Origin: Sediminibacterium sp.
GTDB taxonomy: Bacteria; Bacteroidota; Bacteroidia; Chitinophagales; Chitinophagaceae
Direction of reading: 5' to 3'
DNA length: 64,000 nt
Assembly (NCBI GenBank): GCA_030158665.1
Contig: JAOASM010000046.1
Span: 39,999 to 103,998 of the forward strand
Position 1 is the first letter of the stretch, and each line of letters starts with the position of its first letter. Below, piece by piece: positions 27,480-37,564 of this stretch. Under the pieces are notes generated by a model that was not told the origin of the DNA, did no database searches, and saw only the letters and a list, made by a program, of their open reading frames with translations. The translations under genes were made by a program, and so were the position numbers.

Positions 27480-30400
27480 TTAGTTGGCTAGTTTCACTTG
27501 GACGTTGAGTTCTGGGTTCAGGTCTAAGAACTGCACAAAGTCGTCGTTGACTAAAAATCCTTTATCAATGGTCAATAAACTTGCGGCCAATTGCTCTCTA
27601 GGTTCTACAAAAGTGATCTTGAGTGAAGTCCTTCCTGGATTTTCTTTGATATTCTTTTCCAAAAATTCAATCATGTCCGCTCTTAAATTGGCTGGATGTA
27701 AGCTTAATTCAACTGTTCTAGTTTGCACCTGCTTCACTGTTTCTAACAGAGACATAGTATGCAACTTAAACTCAAAATTATTGGGCTGATTGAATCTGTT
27801 TCTAAATGCACCATTGATGCAGACTTTTTGTCCCACTTCCAAATAGTTCTGAAATTTCACATAGTCCTCACTCCATAATATAAAGTCCGTTTTTCCTGTA
27901 AAATCTTCAATGGCAAATGATCCAAAGTTCTTACCTGTTTTAGTGATTCTATGTTGAACCTCTGTCACCAATCCTGCAAGTTTAAAATTCTTACCTAAGT
28001 TATTTGGGAAGTTGATTAAGTTGTCTTTGACTTCATTGTACTCATTGATAGGCGTGAAGGCATAGTGCTTTAATTCAAAATTAAAATGATCTAAAGGATG
28101 CCCGCTCATGAACATTCCAGTGATGTCTTTTTCATGATCTAATTTCTCCGTCAAAGTCCATTCTTCGCATGCTGCCAATTTAGGAATAGGCACTTGCATG
28201 GCAGAAGGTAAATCTCCAAATAAAGTATTGGTTGTGCCAGTGGTCATGGATTGGATGGCTTGTGCATAGGCAATTAATTTCTCCATACCATTGGTACGAT
28301 CGCCATCACTCGTATTAAAATATTGCGCACGATGGTATTCTGGGAAACAATCAAAAGTGCCTGAGTAGGCTAAACTTTCCAAAGATTTTTTATTCACGGC
28401 TCTTGACAACACACGTTTAATAAAATCAATCATGTTTTCAAAGTGCCCACCTTTATTACGCTCTTGTATGATGGCTTCAATAGCTGCTTCACCAACTCCT
28501 TTTAATCCACCTAGCCCAAAACGAATTTCTCCATTTTTATTGACAGAAAATCCTTGTAATGATTCATTGATATCTGGACCCAACACTTTAATGCCCATAC
28601 GTTTACACTCTTCCATAAAGAAGGTGATTTTATCAATGCTACCTGCATGGTTCAACACCGCTGACATATATTCTCCAGGGTAATGTGCTTTCAGGTAAGC
28701 CGTTTGATAAGCTACATAGGCATAACAAGTAGAGTGCGATTTATTGAAGGCATATTGCGCAAAGGCTTCCCAGTCAGTCCAAATTTTATCCAATGTTTTT
28801 TCTGGATGACCATTCTTCATAGCGCCTTCCACAAACTGCGCTTTCATTTTATCTAGTACCGACTTTTGTTTTTTACCCATTGCTTTACGCAATACATCCG
28901 CATCACCTTTAGTAAATCCTCCAATCTTCTGACTGAGTAACATTACCTGCTCTTGGTATACTGTAATACCATAGGTGTCGGCCAATATTTCCTCCATGAT
29001 AGGTAAGTCATATTGGATAGCTTCACGTCCATGTTTACGTTCAATGAAGTTGGGGATATAAGCGATAGGACCTGGTCGGTATAGGGCGTTCATTGCAATT
29101 AAATCCGCAAATTTATCCGGCTTTAGTTCGCGTAAATATTTTTGCATGCCCACGCTCTCAAATTGGAATGTGGCATTGGTTTCTCCTCTTTGGTATAAAT
29201 GAAAAGTGGCTTCGTCGTCTAATGGAATGGTATCTAGATTGATCGTAACCCCATGGTTTTGTTTGATTAATTGCAAAGCAGTTTTCAAAATGGAGAGGGT
29301 CTTTAAACCCAAGAAGTCCATTTTAATTACACCCGCTTCTTCAATCACAGATCCTTCAATTTGTGTGACCCATAAAGTTGAATCCTTGGCAGTAGCGACT
29401 GGCATGATCTCTGTTAAATCACTCGGGGCGATGATAATTCCGGCAGCGTGAATACCAGTGTTACGAATAGATCCTTCTAAACGTTCTGCTTCATGCAATA
29501 CGGCGGCCCTTAAGTCATTACCAGCATAGATCTCTCTAAGCTTTTTAATATTGTCAATATCGTCCGATTGGTATCCTTCTTTTTCTGCTAAAGATTTTTC
29601 ACCTTCTTTAACTGTAATAGGTGCGTGTAAGCAACGATTCAATTCAGTTCCTGGTTTGTCTGGAACAAGCTTTGCCAATAAGTTCGATTCAGATAAAGGT
29701 AAATCCATAACACGTGCCACATCCTTGATACTACTTTTTGCCGCCATCGTACCATAAGTAATAATTTGTGCCACCTGTTCCTTACCATATTTTTCTACTA
29801 CATAATCAATTACTTTCTGACGGCCTTCATCATCAAAGTCCGTATCAATATCGGGCATGCTCTTACGATCTGGATTTAAGAAACGCTCAAAAAGTAATTG
29901 GTATTTAATGGGGTCAATATTGGTGATCCCAATACAGTAGGCCACCACCGAACCTGCCGCAGATCCACGTCCTGGGCCCACAAACACATCCATTTCACGA
30001 CCGGCTTTAATAAAATCACTCACAATTAAAAAGTATCCAGCAAATCCCATCGTCTGAATGGTGAACAATTCAAAATCTATTCTTTCCTGAATTTCTGCGG
30101 TAATAGCATCATACCTTTTGTGCGCACCCTCCCAAGTAATGTGTTTTAAGAATTCCCACTGATTCATATTCGCATCTTTGTGAATCTGAAAACTTTTTGG
30201 AATTGGGAAAGCGGGTAGGAGGATGTCTTTTTTCAAATTCAATACTTCTACCTTATCTACAATCGCATTGGTATTGTCAATTGATTCAGGGATGTCGCTG
30301 AACAACTCAATCATTTCTGATTGTGTCTTGAAATAAAATTCGTTATTGGGGAATTTGAATCTTCTGTTTTTAACTTGAAGCTCATCATTTACAAAATCAT

Positions 30401-31157
30401 CAAATCCTGGAGTCGATTGTTTTTCTCCTGTATTGATACATAATAAGATATCATGCGCATTGGCATCATCTTCGTTGATATAATGACTATCATTGGTAGC
30501 AATTACATCTACTTTATGTTTTTTAGAAAACTTAAGTAGGGTATTGTTAATGATTTCTTGTTCGGGAATTCGATGTCTTTGAATTTCGATATAATAATCT
30601 TCGCCAAATAAATCCAACCACCATTTAAATTCTTTTTCTGCTGCTTCTTCTCCGTCTCTTAATATGGCTTGAGGCACATGCGCACCGATACAACAAGTGG
30701 TGGCAATGATACCCTCATGGTATTTTTCAATGAGTTCTTTATCAATTCTTGGGTACTTACTATACATCCCTTCGATATAGCCTAAAGAAGTTAACTTGAT
30801 CAAATTTTGATAGCCTACTGCGTTCTTAGCTAACAATACTTGGTGAAAACGATCATCTTTATGTTCCTTTGTAAATTGTTTAATGTGTCTATCTTTCACC
30901 ACATAAAATTCACAACCCACAATTGGTTTTACGGTCGGTGCTAGTATATCTTTCCCGTTCGCATCCTTTCCAACTACTTTAGTATTCTTCCATGCCTGAC
31001 TCACGAAATTAAACGCCCCAAACATGTTACCGTGATCGGTAATGGCGAGTGCAGGCATTTCGTCCTTGATGGCTTTTTTGTATAAACCGTCAATAGAGGC
31101 AGCACCATCTAGTAAAGAATATTGGGTATGAACGTGTAAATGTGAAAATTTGGGCAT
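27480..31157 (-). CDS. dnaE: DNA polymerase III subunit alpha
   Basis: The replicative polymerase catalytic subunit, 1,225 residues. Domains in order: N-terminal PHP domain (HLHVHTQYSLLDG at the start), polymerase palm with the catalytic PDIDTDFDDEGR near residue 432, YQEQVMLLSQ fingers region near residue 725, helix-hairpin-helix region, then the OB fold (about residues 1,010-1,100) and a C-terminal segment. It is DnaE1-type; no exonuclease domain is present. The start was set at MPKFSHLHVHT; an in-frame ATG at 31181 adds eight residues. A weak -7-like sequence (CAAATATC reversed) lies at 31179-31186. Confidence 0.97.
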   Translation of the reverse strand: MPKFSHLHVHTQYSLLDGAASIDGLYKKAIKDEMPALAITDHGNMFGAFNFVSQAWKNTKVVGKDANGKDILAPTVKPIVGCEFYVVKDRHIKQFTKEHKDDRFHQVLLAKNAVGYQNLIKLTSLGYIEGMYSKYPRIDKELIEKYHEGIIATTCCIGAHVPQAILRDGEEAAEKEFKWWLDLFGEDYYIEIQRHRIPEQEIINNTLLKFSKKHKVDVIATNDSHYINEDDANAHDILLCINTGEKQSTPGFDDFVNDELQVKNRRFKFPNNEFYFKTQSEMIELFSDIPESIDNTNAIVDKVEVLNLKKDILLPAFPIPKSFQIHKDANMNQWEFLKHITWEGAHKRYDAITAEIQERIDFELFTIQTMGFAGYFLIVSDFIKAGREMDVFVGPGRGSAAGSVVAYCIGITNIDPIKYQLLFERFLNPDRKSMPDIDTDFDDEGRQKVIDYVVEKYGKEQVAQIITYGTMAAKSSIKDVARVMDLPLSESNLLAKLVPDKPGTELNRCLHAPITVKEGEKSLAEKEGYQSDDIDNIKKLREIYAGNDLRAAVLHEAERLEGSIRNTGIHAAGIIIAPSDLTEIMPVATAKDSTLWVTQIEGSVIEEAGVIKMDFLGLKTLSILKTALQLIKQNHGVTINLDTIPLDDEATFHLYQRGETNATFQFESVGMQKYLRELKPDKFADLIAMNALYRPGPIAYIPNFIERKHGREAIQYDLPIMEEILADTYGITVYQEQVMLLSQKIGGFTKGDADVLRKAMGKKQKSVLDKMKAQFVEGAMKNGHPEKTLDKIWTDWEAFAQYAFNKSHSTCYAYVAYQTAYLKAHYPGEYMSAVLNHAGSIDKITFFMEECKRMGIKVLGPDINESLQGFSVNKNGEIRFGLGGLKGVGEAAIEAIIQERNKGGHFENMIDFIKRVLSRAVNKKSLESLAYSGTFDCFPEYHRAQYFNTSDGDRTNGMEKLIAYAQAIQSMTTGTTNTLFGDLPSAMQVPIPKLAACEEWTLTEKLDHEKDITGMFMSGHPLDHFNFELKHYAFTPINEYNEVKDNLINFPNNLGKNFKLAGLVTEVQHRITKTGKNFGSFAIEDFTGKTDFILWSEDYVKFQNYLEVGQKVCINGAFRNRFNQPNNFEFKLHTMSLLETVKQVQTRTVELSLHPANLRADMIEFLEKNIKENPGRTSLKITFVEPREQLAASLLTIDKGFLVNDDFVQFLDLNPELNVQVKLAN

Positions 31158-31286
31158 TTTGGATATCGGGATAAGGCACAAATATCGTAAAAAAGGGGGG
31201 CTTAAGCGGTCTTAATTTTCCACAAAAAAGGGTTAAAATAATTCAATTTGAACCAATTTTAAGGTTCTTGGCTTATCTTGCCGTTG

Positions 31287-32036
31287 ATGCAAAAAGGGAC
31301 TTTATCAATTTTGGGGCTAATCCTACTGACCATGACTTTGACAAGCTGTAATACTGTGTCTAAGTTGAGTCAGTCAATCAAAGCCAAAACAACACAGGTA
31401 AAACTAAAGCCTAAAAGATACCTTCCAGCGATTGCTGCAATTCCAGAATCAGACAACGAAACCATTGAATTTTTAGATAATATTTCAGTTAAGCCGGGAA
31501 GGGTCTACCTTAAAAAAGCATCTGATGCTTTAGAAGCAGAACCAGTTTTAGCTAAAACAGAACGTGCAGATAGAATGCCAGATAATTTAACCGATGTGGA
31601 GAAAGCCAATTGGTTGCAACTAAAGTATTCTATTCAAATGGACATTGCGGTGGAAGAAATTAACAATATTCCTTTGCTGCAAAAAATAGATGAATGGTGG
31701 GGAACGCCTTATGCTTTAGGGGGATCAAGTAAAAGAGGGGTGGATTGTTCCTATTTTACTTTAGATGTGATGAATGCTATCTACCATACCAATCTTAAAA
31801 GGACTGCAGCAGAACAATATGAACAAAGTGAAAAGATTGATTGGTCTGATTTAAAAGAAGGGGATTTAATTTTCTTTAAAACAGATGGCAGTCGATCTAT
31901 TTCTCATGTAGGTATCTATATGACCAATAATAAATTCGCACACGCTTCTACTAGCCAAGGCGTTACCATTAGTGATTTGTCTGAACCTTATTGGCAAAAA
32001 CGATTATACAGTTTAGGCAGGGTGTTGAAAAACTAA
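31287..32036 (+). CDS. NlpC/P60 (C40) peptidase, lipoprotein
   Basis: A 249-residue predicted lipoprotein, lipobox LTSC near residue 21, followed by a low-complexity charged stretch and a C-terminal NlpC/P60 domain. Catalytic residues visible: Cys in RGVDCSYFT near residue 155 and His in ISHVGIYM near residue 210. Members cleave gamma-D-Glu-diaminopimelate or related bonds in peptidoglycan stem peptides. The start was placed at the ATG at 31287; a TTG at 31278 is in frame. Its stop overlaps the stop of the convergent M1 peptidase by four bases. Confidence 0.9.
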   Translation: MQKGTLSILGLILLTMTLTSCNTVSKLSQSIKAKTTQVKLKPKRYLPAIAAIPESDNETIEFLDNISVKPGRVYLKKASDALEAEPVLAKTERADRMPDNLTDVEKANWLQLKYSIQMDIAVEEINNIPLLQKIDEWWGTPYALGGSSKRGVDCSYFTLDVMNAIYHTNLKRTAAEQYEQSEKIDWSDLKEGDLIFFKTDGSRSISHVGIYMTNNKFAHASTSQGVTISDLSEPYWQKRLYSLGRVLKN

Positions 32037-33724
32037 TTCACCTGCGCTAACTTAATGTAGTAAAGACTTTCAATCGTTTTCACAAAATCTTGTAAATTAA
32101 AATTCGGTTCTTTAATCAAGCGTTGTTGAGGCTGATAGTCCATTGGCATGAAGCTATAATTTTTACCCAAATAACTAAAGTGTAAAGGGAGGTTAAATCC
32201 TGTTACACAGTCCTTCCATTCGTAGGTAAATATTTTTTCTTTTTCATTATAGTGATAACTCAAAACAGGTATTTGAATGGTTCTTAAATATTGATCAAAT
32301 ACTTTTTGAAAGCCAAAATTAGCGCGAAGGGAGATATAGTTTTCAACTTGTTCAGTAGTCACTGTTTGATGATAGAATTGCGTATTCAATCCAGTTAAAA
32401 TACTTCTAAATAAACTGTCATTATTGATGGCATGTCGAATGGTGTGCAATAATGAAGATCCTTTTGGATACATATCGCCACTACCTTCTTGATTCACTCC
32501 GTATTGTCCAATGATAGGGATATCGTTTTTGATATTTCTACGGATGCCATAATTGTATTCATTGCCCGCTTTTTTACCGTAAAAATATTCTGTGAATAAG
32601 GTTTCTGAATAATTGGTAAACCCTTCGTGCACCCACATATCAGCAATATCTTTGGTGGTGATATTATTAGCAAACCACTCATGGCCACTTTCGTGTACAA
32701 TAATAAAATCCCATTTTAGTCCCCAGCCAGAGCCAGATAAATCTCTACCTAGGTAGCCATTTTTAAATTGATTACCATAAGCAACTGCAGATTGGTGTTC
32801 CATTCCTAAGTGTGGACTCTGAACCAATTGGTATCCATCTTCGTAAAATGGATAAGGGCCAAACCAATATTCAAATGCTTCCAACATTTTAGGTACTTGC
32901 TTAAATTGTTCAGCAGCTTTTGCCGAATCGGATCTTAGCGCCCAATAATGAATATCCAAATTCCCTTTTAATCCTTTATAGGTTTCTTTCCAACCAACAT
33001 AATCACCAATATAGGGAATGATATTATAGTTGTTAATAGGATTGCGCACCTGCCAAGTGAATCGATTGGTGTTGCCAATTTGAACTGTGTTTTGTTCAAT
33101 GGCTGGTCTGCCATTGCCAATGGCAATTAGGTTTTTATCCTTAGGTACTTGTATCGTCAATGAAGCGCCTTCTTCTGGTTCATCGGATTGATGATCTTTG
33201 CAAGGATACCAAACAGAAGCACCTAATCCTTGACAAGCCACCGACATCCAAGGTTGACCATTCGCATCTTTCTTCCATATCCATCCACCATCCCAAGGTG
33301 GTCTGATCGCTTCCTTAGGAACGCCATGGTAAAAAATAGTGATACCAAATTGCTGTCCTTTGGTAATTTGTTTTTCAATTTGTGCAAGGGCAATGTTATT
33401 GGATCTTGTAAAAGATAAACGAACAGGGCTCAAACTATCTTTCAAATTTGACCATAACAAAATACTATCTATAATCAATGGTGCTTGTAAATCTACTTGA
33501 ATTTGTTTTGAAGGCTTTACTGCCATTGCTTTCCAGCTCACTACACCCACAATCGATTTGGTTTCATAATTGGGTGTTACGTCAATCACATATCTTTTAA
33601 TATCAAACCAATCTCTGTTTTCATTTAAACTTCCTCTTAAAACATCTGTCTCATTGACCAAAGGTTGGGCGAAATTTTCACTGCACAAGAGGGATAGTGT
33701 TAAATAGAAAAGGACTTTTTTCAT
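32033..33724 (-). CDS. secreted M1-family metallopeptidase
   Basis: A 563-residue zinc peptidase with a signal peptide (residues 1-19, ending NFAQ). The gluzincin motif is complete: His344-Glu345-x-x-His348 with Glu367 after the 18-residue gap (HESGHEW and WVHEGFTNY). The exopeptidase GxMEN motif of aminopeptidases reads GMEHQ here, as in a group of Bacteroidota relatives, so aminopeptidase activity is likely but substrate range may differ. No C-terminal sorting domain was recognised. Confidence 0.9.
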   Translation of the reverse strand: MKKVLFYLTLSLLCSENFAQPLVNETDVLRGSLNENRDWFDIKRYVIDVTPNYETKSIVGVVSWKAMAVKPSKQIQVDLQAPLIIDSILLWSNLKDSLSPVRLSFTRSNNIALAQIEKQITKGQQFGITIFYHGVPKEAIRPPWDGGWIWKKDANGQPWMSVACQGLGASVWYPCKDHQSDEPEEGASLTIQVPKDKNLIAIGNGRPAIEQNTVQIGNTNRFTWQVRNPINNYNIIPYIGDYVGWKETYKGLKGNLDIHYWALRSDSAKAAEQFKQVPKMLEAFEYWFGPYPFYEDGYQLVQSPHLGMEHQSAVAYGNQFKNGYLGRDLSGSGWGLKWDFIIVHESGHEWFANNITTKDIADMWVHEGFTNYSETLFTEYFYGKKAGNEYNYGIRRNIKNDIPIIGQYGVNQEGSGDMYPKGSSLLHTIRHAINNDSLFRSILTGLNTQFYHQTVTTEQVENYISLRANFGFQKVFDQYLRTIQIPVLSYHYNEKEKIFTYEWKDCVTGFNLPLHFSYLGKNYSFMPMDYQPQQRLIKEPNFNLQDFVKTIESLYYIKLAQVN

Positions 33725-33726
33725 AT

Positions 33727-33761
33727 AAAAAGATTAGGGATTCAATTATTTGAATCCCTAA
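33727..33761 (-). terminator. rho-independent terminator after msrA
   Basis: A perfect 12-bp inverted repeat (TTAGGGATTCAA with TTGAATCCCTAA, four-base loop), followed on the minus strand by a T-rich tail. It sits 58 bases past the msrA stop and just before the M1 peptidase start. Confidence 0.82.
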
Positions 33762-33818
33762 GTTAAAATATTCTCCTCAAATCTGATCTTTCATTTAGGT
33801 ATAGATGTATCCGCGCGT

Positions 33819-34469
33819 CTATTCTTCTTCTTTTTTCAATTTATCCTTAAATACTTTTTCAAATTTATCCAATTTAGGCCCAATCACATACCTGCAATAA
33901 CCTTGATTGGTATTGTTGTTATAATAGTTTTGGTGATAGGATTCAGCAGCATAAAATTTAGTAAAAGCAGTCACTTCTGTAATGATGGGTTTGTCCCAAG
34001 CCTTACTTGCGTCCAAGGCTTTAATGTATTGAAGCGCCAATTCTTTCTGTTGTTCATTGTGGTAAAAAACGGCAGATCTATATTGAGGACCAACATCATT
34101 GCCTTGTTGATTGGGTGTGGTTGGGTCATGTGTTTTCCAGAAAACAGATAAGATATCGTCTAAACTTATCTTAGTGGTGTCAAAGACAATCTGACAAACT
34201 TCTGCATGTCCAGTGGTTTTATCGCAAACCTGCTCGTAAGTGGGGTTATCGACATGGCCGCCACTATAGCCGCTTGTGACTTTAACTACGCCATCTAAAC
34301 GTTGGTAGATCGCTTCTGTACACCAGAAACAGCCAGAGCCTAAGGTAATTGTTTGTGTATTTTCCATATTGATTTTTTGCGTTTTGGGTTGCTTTTTAGG
34401 CGATTGAGCACAGGCATAGAGCGAAATAACGCTGCATAAAAGGGCTGTGATATGTTTGATTGTTTTCAT
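33819..34469 (-). CDS. msrA: peptide-methionine (S)-S-oxide reductase MsrA, lipoprotein
   Basis: A 216-residue methionine sulfoxide reductase that repairs the S-epimer of oxidised methionine. The catalytic GCFWC motif holds Cys47 and Cys50; the HDPTTPNQQGNDVGPQYRSA block is typical of MsrA. An N-terminal signal with lipobox LYAC (Cys20) places it in the envelope, where it could repair exported proteins. A second in-frame ATG (residue 35, MENTQTITL) could give a cytosolic form. Divergent from mutS2. Confidence 0.94.
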   Translation of the reverse strand: MKTIKHITALLCSVISLYACAQSPKKQPKTQKINMENTQTITLGSGCFWCTEAIYQRLDGVVKVTSGYSGGHVDNPTYEQVCDKTTGHAEVCQIVFDTTKISLDDILSVFWKTHDPTTPNQQGNDVGPQYRSAVFYHNEQQKELALQYIKALDASKAWDKPIITEVTAFTKFYAAESYHQNYYNNNTNQGYCRYVIGPKLDKFEKVFKDKLKKEEE

Positions 34470-34540
34470 ATAAACTGGTTACTTAAAATTACAACAAATC
34501 AAAGGCTAATTTGTTCTAATGCTGTTAATGTTTATTTAAC

Positions 34541-34548
34541 TAAATTTG
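34541..34548 (+). promoter_or_regulatory. -7 box of mutS2
   Basis: TAAATTTG is an exact TAnnTTTG match, 14 bases before the ATG at 34563. It excludes the longer in-frame start at 34452. Confidence 0.5.
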
Positions 34549-34562
34549 CCACCATTAAGCCC

Positions 34563-36722
34563 ATGCGAGTATATCCTGACAACGCCCTTTCACAATTAGA
34601 ATTTGATAAGATTAAGTCCATTTTATTGAATTACTGTCAATCCACTATTGGAAAAGAGCAGGTGGAAGCGATGCGGATACATACGCATTTGAATTATATC
34701 CAAATTACTTTAAAGCAAACGCAGGAATACCAGTTTATTAAGCAAGCCAATCAATACTTTCCGAGTGACTTTATTTTAGACATTAGAAAAGACGTAAAAT
34801 TATTGGGTATTCCTGGAGCGCAATTAACAGGTGAGCAATGGTTGTTGGTGCGCAAACTGGTGGATCATCTGGGGCAAATATTCAAATGGTTTGACGCAGA
34901 ACGACAAGCAGCTTATAGTCACTTGTATTTAGTGATAGCAGAAAGCTATTTTGAAAAAACGATTTTAGATTCCATTGATGAAGTGATTGATGATAGAGGA
35001 TTAGTTAAAGACAATGCATCCGAAGACTTAGCCAAGATCAGGGCTCAATTGTATAAGAAAAGACAGGAACTAAGAAGGATTTTTGAGAAAGTACTAGGTC
35101 GATTAGCCAAGTCTGGTTACACTGCGGATATAGATGAAAGTTTTAGCAATGGTCGACGTGTAGTGGCTGTTTTCTCTGAATATAAAAGACAGGTCAAAGG
35201 GTTCTTACATGGAGAAAGTGATAGTCGAAAAACAGCTTTCATTGAACCAGAGGAAACCATTGAATTGAACAATGAATTATTTAGCTTAGAACAGGATGAA
35301 GCTAAAGAAGTACAAAGGGTTTTAAGACAATTAACTTCACAACTTGCACCATACTCTAGTTTATTGATGGGGTATTTACAAATAGTGGGCTTATTTGATT
35401 TTATCAAAGCCAAGGCTTTATTGGCGATTGATATGAATGCACACTTACCAGTGGTAGAAAACAAAGCCACATCACATTTAATACAAGCCTACCATCCTTT
35501 ATTGTATATGTACAATAAGGCTTCTGGTAAAAAAACAATCCCTGTCAATTTAGAATTGGACGATGAAGCAAGGATTTTGATTATTAGTGGACCCAACGCA
35601 GGTGGTAAGACCGTATCCATGAAAACATTAGGGTTAAACCAAGTGATGCTACAGTCTGGTTTGTTGGTTCCCGTGCATCCAGATTCTCAAATGGGCATAT
35701 ACAAGCAATTGTTCATTCAATTGGGCGATACCCAAAATCTAGCGTTTGAATTAAGTACCTATAGTAGTCATTTGACACATATGAAGTACTTTATTGAAAA
35801 CGCCAATGGTAAGACCCTGTTTTTTATTGATGAATTAGGAAGCGGATCAGATCCACATTTAGGAGGCGCATTTGCAGAGGTGATTTTAGAAGAGTTGTCG
35901 CATAAGCATGCACAAGGGATTGTTACTACACACTATTTGAATTTGAAAGTGATGGCCAATCACAACAAAGGGATTGTGAATGGTGCGATGCAATTTGATG
36001 AAGTGAAATTGGAGCCTTTGTACCAATTAGTTATTGGTAAGCCAGGAAGCTCTTATACTTTTGCGATTGCAGAACGAATTGGTTTACCGAAGCATTTAAT
36101 CAATAGAGCGAGAAAATTGGTGGACACACACCATTTTGAATTAGATAAATTATTAAATAGGACAGAGCAGGATTTGCAATTGGTACAAAAAGAACGCAAG
36201 GAATTACATAAGTTGATTAAAGAAAATGACGCACTTAAATTAGAGTTGAATAAAACCTTAAATAAAGAAAAACATCTTCAACAGATTACTTTATTAAAAG
36301 AGCAGAATAGAGTAGCAGAGGAGAAGTTCACTTATTTGAAAGAGATGGAACGTAATTTAAAGCAGATTGCGTTGGATTATAAAAAATCAGATAAGAAAGA
36401 GGAAGTCATGAAGACTTTGTACAATTTGCTCTTTAAAAAGAATGACGCCATTGTCATTAATAAGTTGGCTAAGAAAGTAGATAAGCAATATAAGGAGTCG
36501 GCTGCACCGATTGAAGTAGGTGCTACAGTGAAATTGAAAAAGAATTACCAAGTAGGAGAAGTGATAGGTTTCAAAGGCAAGCGTGCGATTGTGAAAGTAG
36601 GGCAATTGCCTATGAACATTGATATAGAGGATTTATTAGTGGTAGAAAAAATTGAAGAGGGTATGATTGCTCAGGCCGAAAAAGAACTTAAGCAACTAAG
36701 AAATTTTAAACAGAAAAAATAA
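34563..36722 (+). CDS. mutS2: MutS2-family ATPase lacking the Smr domain
   Basis: A 719-residue MutS2-like protein. The N-terminal core begins ALSQLEFDKIKSIL; the ATPase has Walker A GPNAGGKT near residue 345, Walker B FFIDELGSGSDP near residue 425 and the GIVTTHYLNLK segment. A long coiled-coil region (about residues 515-620) and a KOW-like beta segment near the end follow. Bacterial MutS2 normally ends with an Smr endonuclease domain (total about 780-790 residues); here the chain stops right after the KOW-like part. MutS2 acts in recombination suppression or rescue of collided ribosomes, not in mismatch repair. Its stop overlaps the next ATG by one base. Confidence 0.88.
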   Translation: MRVYPDNALSQLEFDKIKSILLNYCQSTIGKEQVEAMRIHTHLNYIQITLKQTQEYQFIKQANQYFPSDFILDIRKDVKLLGIPGAQLTGEQWLLVRKLVDHLGQIFKWFDAERQAAYSHLYLVIAESYFEKTILDSIDEVIDDRGLVKDNASEDLAKIRAQLYKKRQELRRIFEKVLGRLAKSGYTADIDESFSNGRRVVAVFSEYKRQVKGFLHGESDSRKTAFIEPEETIELNNELFSLEQDEAKEVQRVLRQLTSQLAPYSSLLMGYLQIVGLFDFIKAKALLAIDMNAHLPVVENKATSHLIQAYHPLLYMYNKASGKKTIPVNLELDDEARILIISGPNAGGKTVSMKTLGLNQVMLQSGLLVPVHPDSQMGIYKQLFIQLGDTQNLAFELSTYSSHLTHMKYFIENANGKTLFFIDELGSGSDPHLGGAFAEVILEELSHKHAQGIVTTHYLNLKVMANHNKGIVNGAMQFDEVKLEPLYQLVIGKPGSSYTFAIAERIGLPKHLINRARKLVDTHHFELDKLLNRTEQDLQLVQKERKELHKLIKENDALKLELNKTLNKEKHLQQITLLKEQNRVAEEKFTYLKEMERNLKQIALDYKKSDKKEEVMKTLYNLLFKKNDAIVINKLAKKVDKQYKESAAPIEVGATVKLKKNYQVGEVIGFKGKRAIVKVGQLPMNIDIEDLLVVEKIEEGMIAQAEKELKQLRNFKQKK

Positions 36723-37177
36723 TGATATTAGACGAACTAACTGAATTGAATAAATATGTGACAGTACATCCAAGATTTGCTGCCGCATTTGATTATATTT
36801 TAAATACCAAGTTTGAAGCGATGCCAGTGGGCAAAAAAGAAATTGATGGCAAAAATATTATAGCAATTATATCAGACGAGGATGGCGTAAGCATGATGGA
36901 ATCCTGTGCAGAATTTGAATGTCATAATACGTACATCGATATACAGGTTTGTTTTAATGGGGTGGAGACTGTAGGCTGGAAATCGAGAGGCACTTGTGTT
37001 GAACCAAGAGGCGAATACAATCAAGAAAAAGATGTGTTGTTTTTTGAAGATGCGCCGGATCATTTTTTCAAATTACATCCTGGTCAGTTTGGTATTTATT
37101 TTCCAAATGATGTACATGCGCCTATGATAGGAGAAGGACGTATCAGGAAATTAATTATGAAAGTGAAAGTGGATTAA
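36722..37177 (+). CDS. YhcH/YjgK/YiaL-family protein
   Basis: A 151-residue cupin-like protein of the DUF386 family. Marks: HNTYIDIQVCFNGVE near residue 63, EDAPDHFFKLHPGQFGIYFPNDVHAP near residues 105-130 with the conserved His and Asp. Members sit near sialic acid and other sugar-catabolism genes, and some act as anomerases; no such genes are nearby here. It overlaps mutS2 by one base (TAATG), implying coupled translation. Confidence 0.88.
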   Translation: MILDELTELNKYVTVHPRFAAAFDYILNTKFEAMPVGKKEIDGKNIIAIISDEDGVSMMESCAEFECHNTYIDIQVCFNGVETVGWKSRGTCVEPRGEYNQEKDVLFFEDAPDHFFKLHPGQFGIYFPNDVHAPMIGEGRIRKLIMKVKVD

Positions 37178-37186
37178 AATGAATAT

Positions 37187-37417
37187 TTATAGAATATTGA
37201 ATCCTTGTATAGTCGTTTCATCCAATTTAAAGGTGTAACTCCCTTTTTTTAAATCTCCCACATACAAACAGGTTCTTTGTGTGTATCCAGTGATTTTACC
37301 TTGTTGTAACACATTCCCCTTACTACAAATTATTTGATAAAATTTGTTGTCAGTGCCATGGCTAGAAAACTGTATTTCTAGAATGCCATCTTTCACATTT
37401 TCAGTTATTGTAAACAT
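37187..37417 (-). CDS. small hypothetical protein resembling a stand-alone T9SS C-terminal domain
   Basis: A 76-residue frame without signal peptide. No family is certain, but the pattern SKGNVLQQG near residue 32, then LYVGDLKKGSYTFKL near residue 51 and a short final strand resembles the beta-sandwich of type A sorting domains that close type IX cargo proteins. It is convergent with the YhcH gene, ten bases between stops. It fills the only space between two operons, so it could also be a chance frame or a degraded remnant of a secreted protein. Confidence 0.4.
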   Translation of the reverse strand: MFTITENVKDGILEIQFSSHGTDNKFYQIICSKGNVLQQGKITGYTQRTCLYVGDLKKGSYTFKLDETTIQGFNIL

Positions 37418-37564
37418 GCTATGAGAGCGCTGTTTGGTGATTGTGATTTAAAATTAGTATATTTTATCAATTACATGAGTTAGATTTATAGGCGTTTAAT
37501 TGGATTGTTATAGAATTAAATCGATATGATTTAAACTTTATGGATTCCTAGTTAGCTTAGCAGC

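Noticed and set aside
34452..34562. N-terminal extension of MutS2 from the upstream ATG
   Set aside because: It overlaps the divergent msrA start and the -7 box, and the residues are unlike the family; the ATG at 34563 was used.
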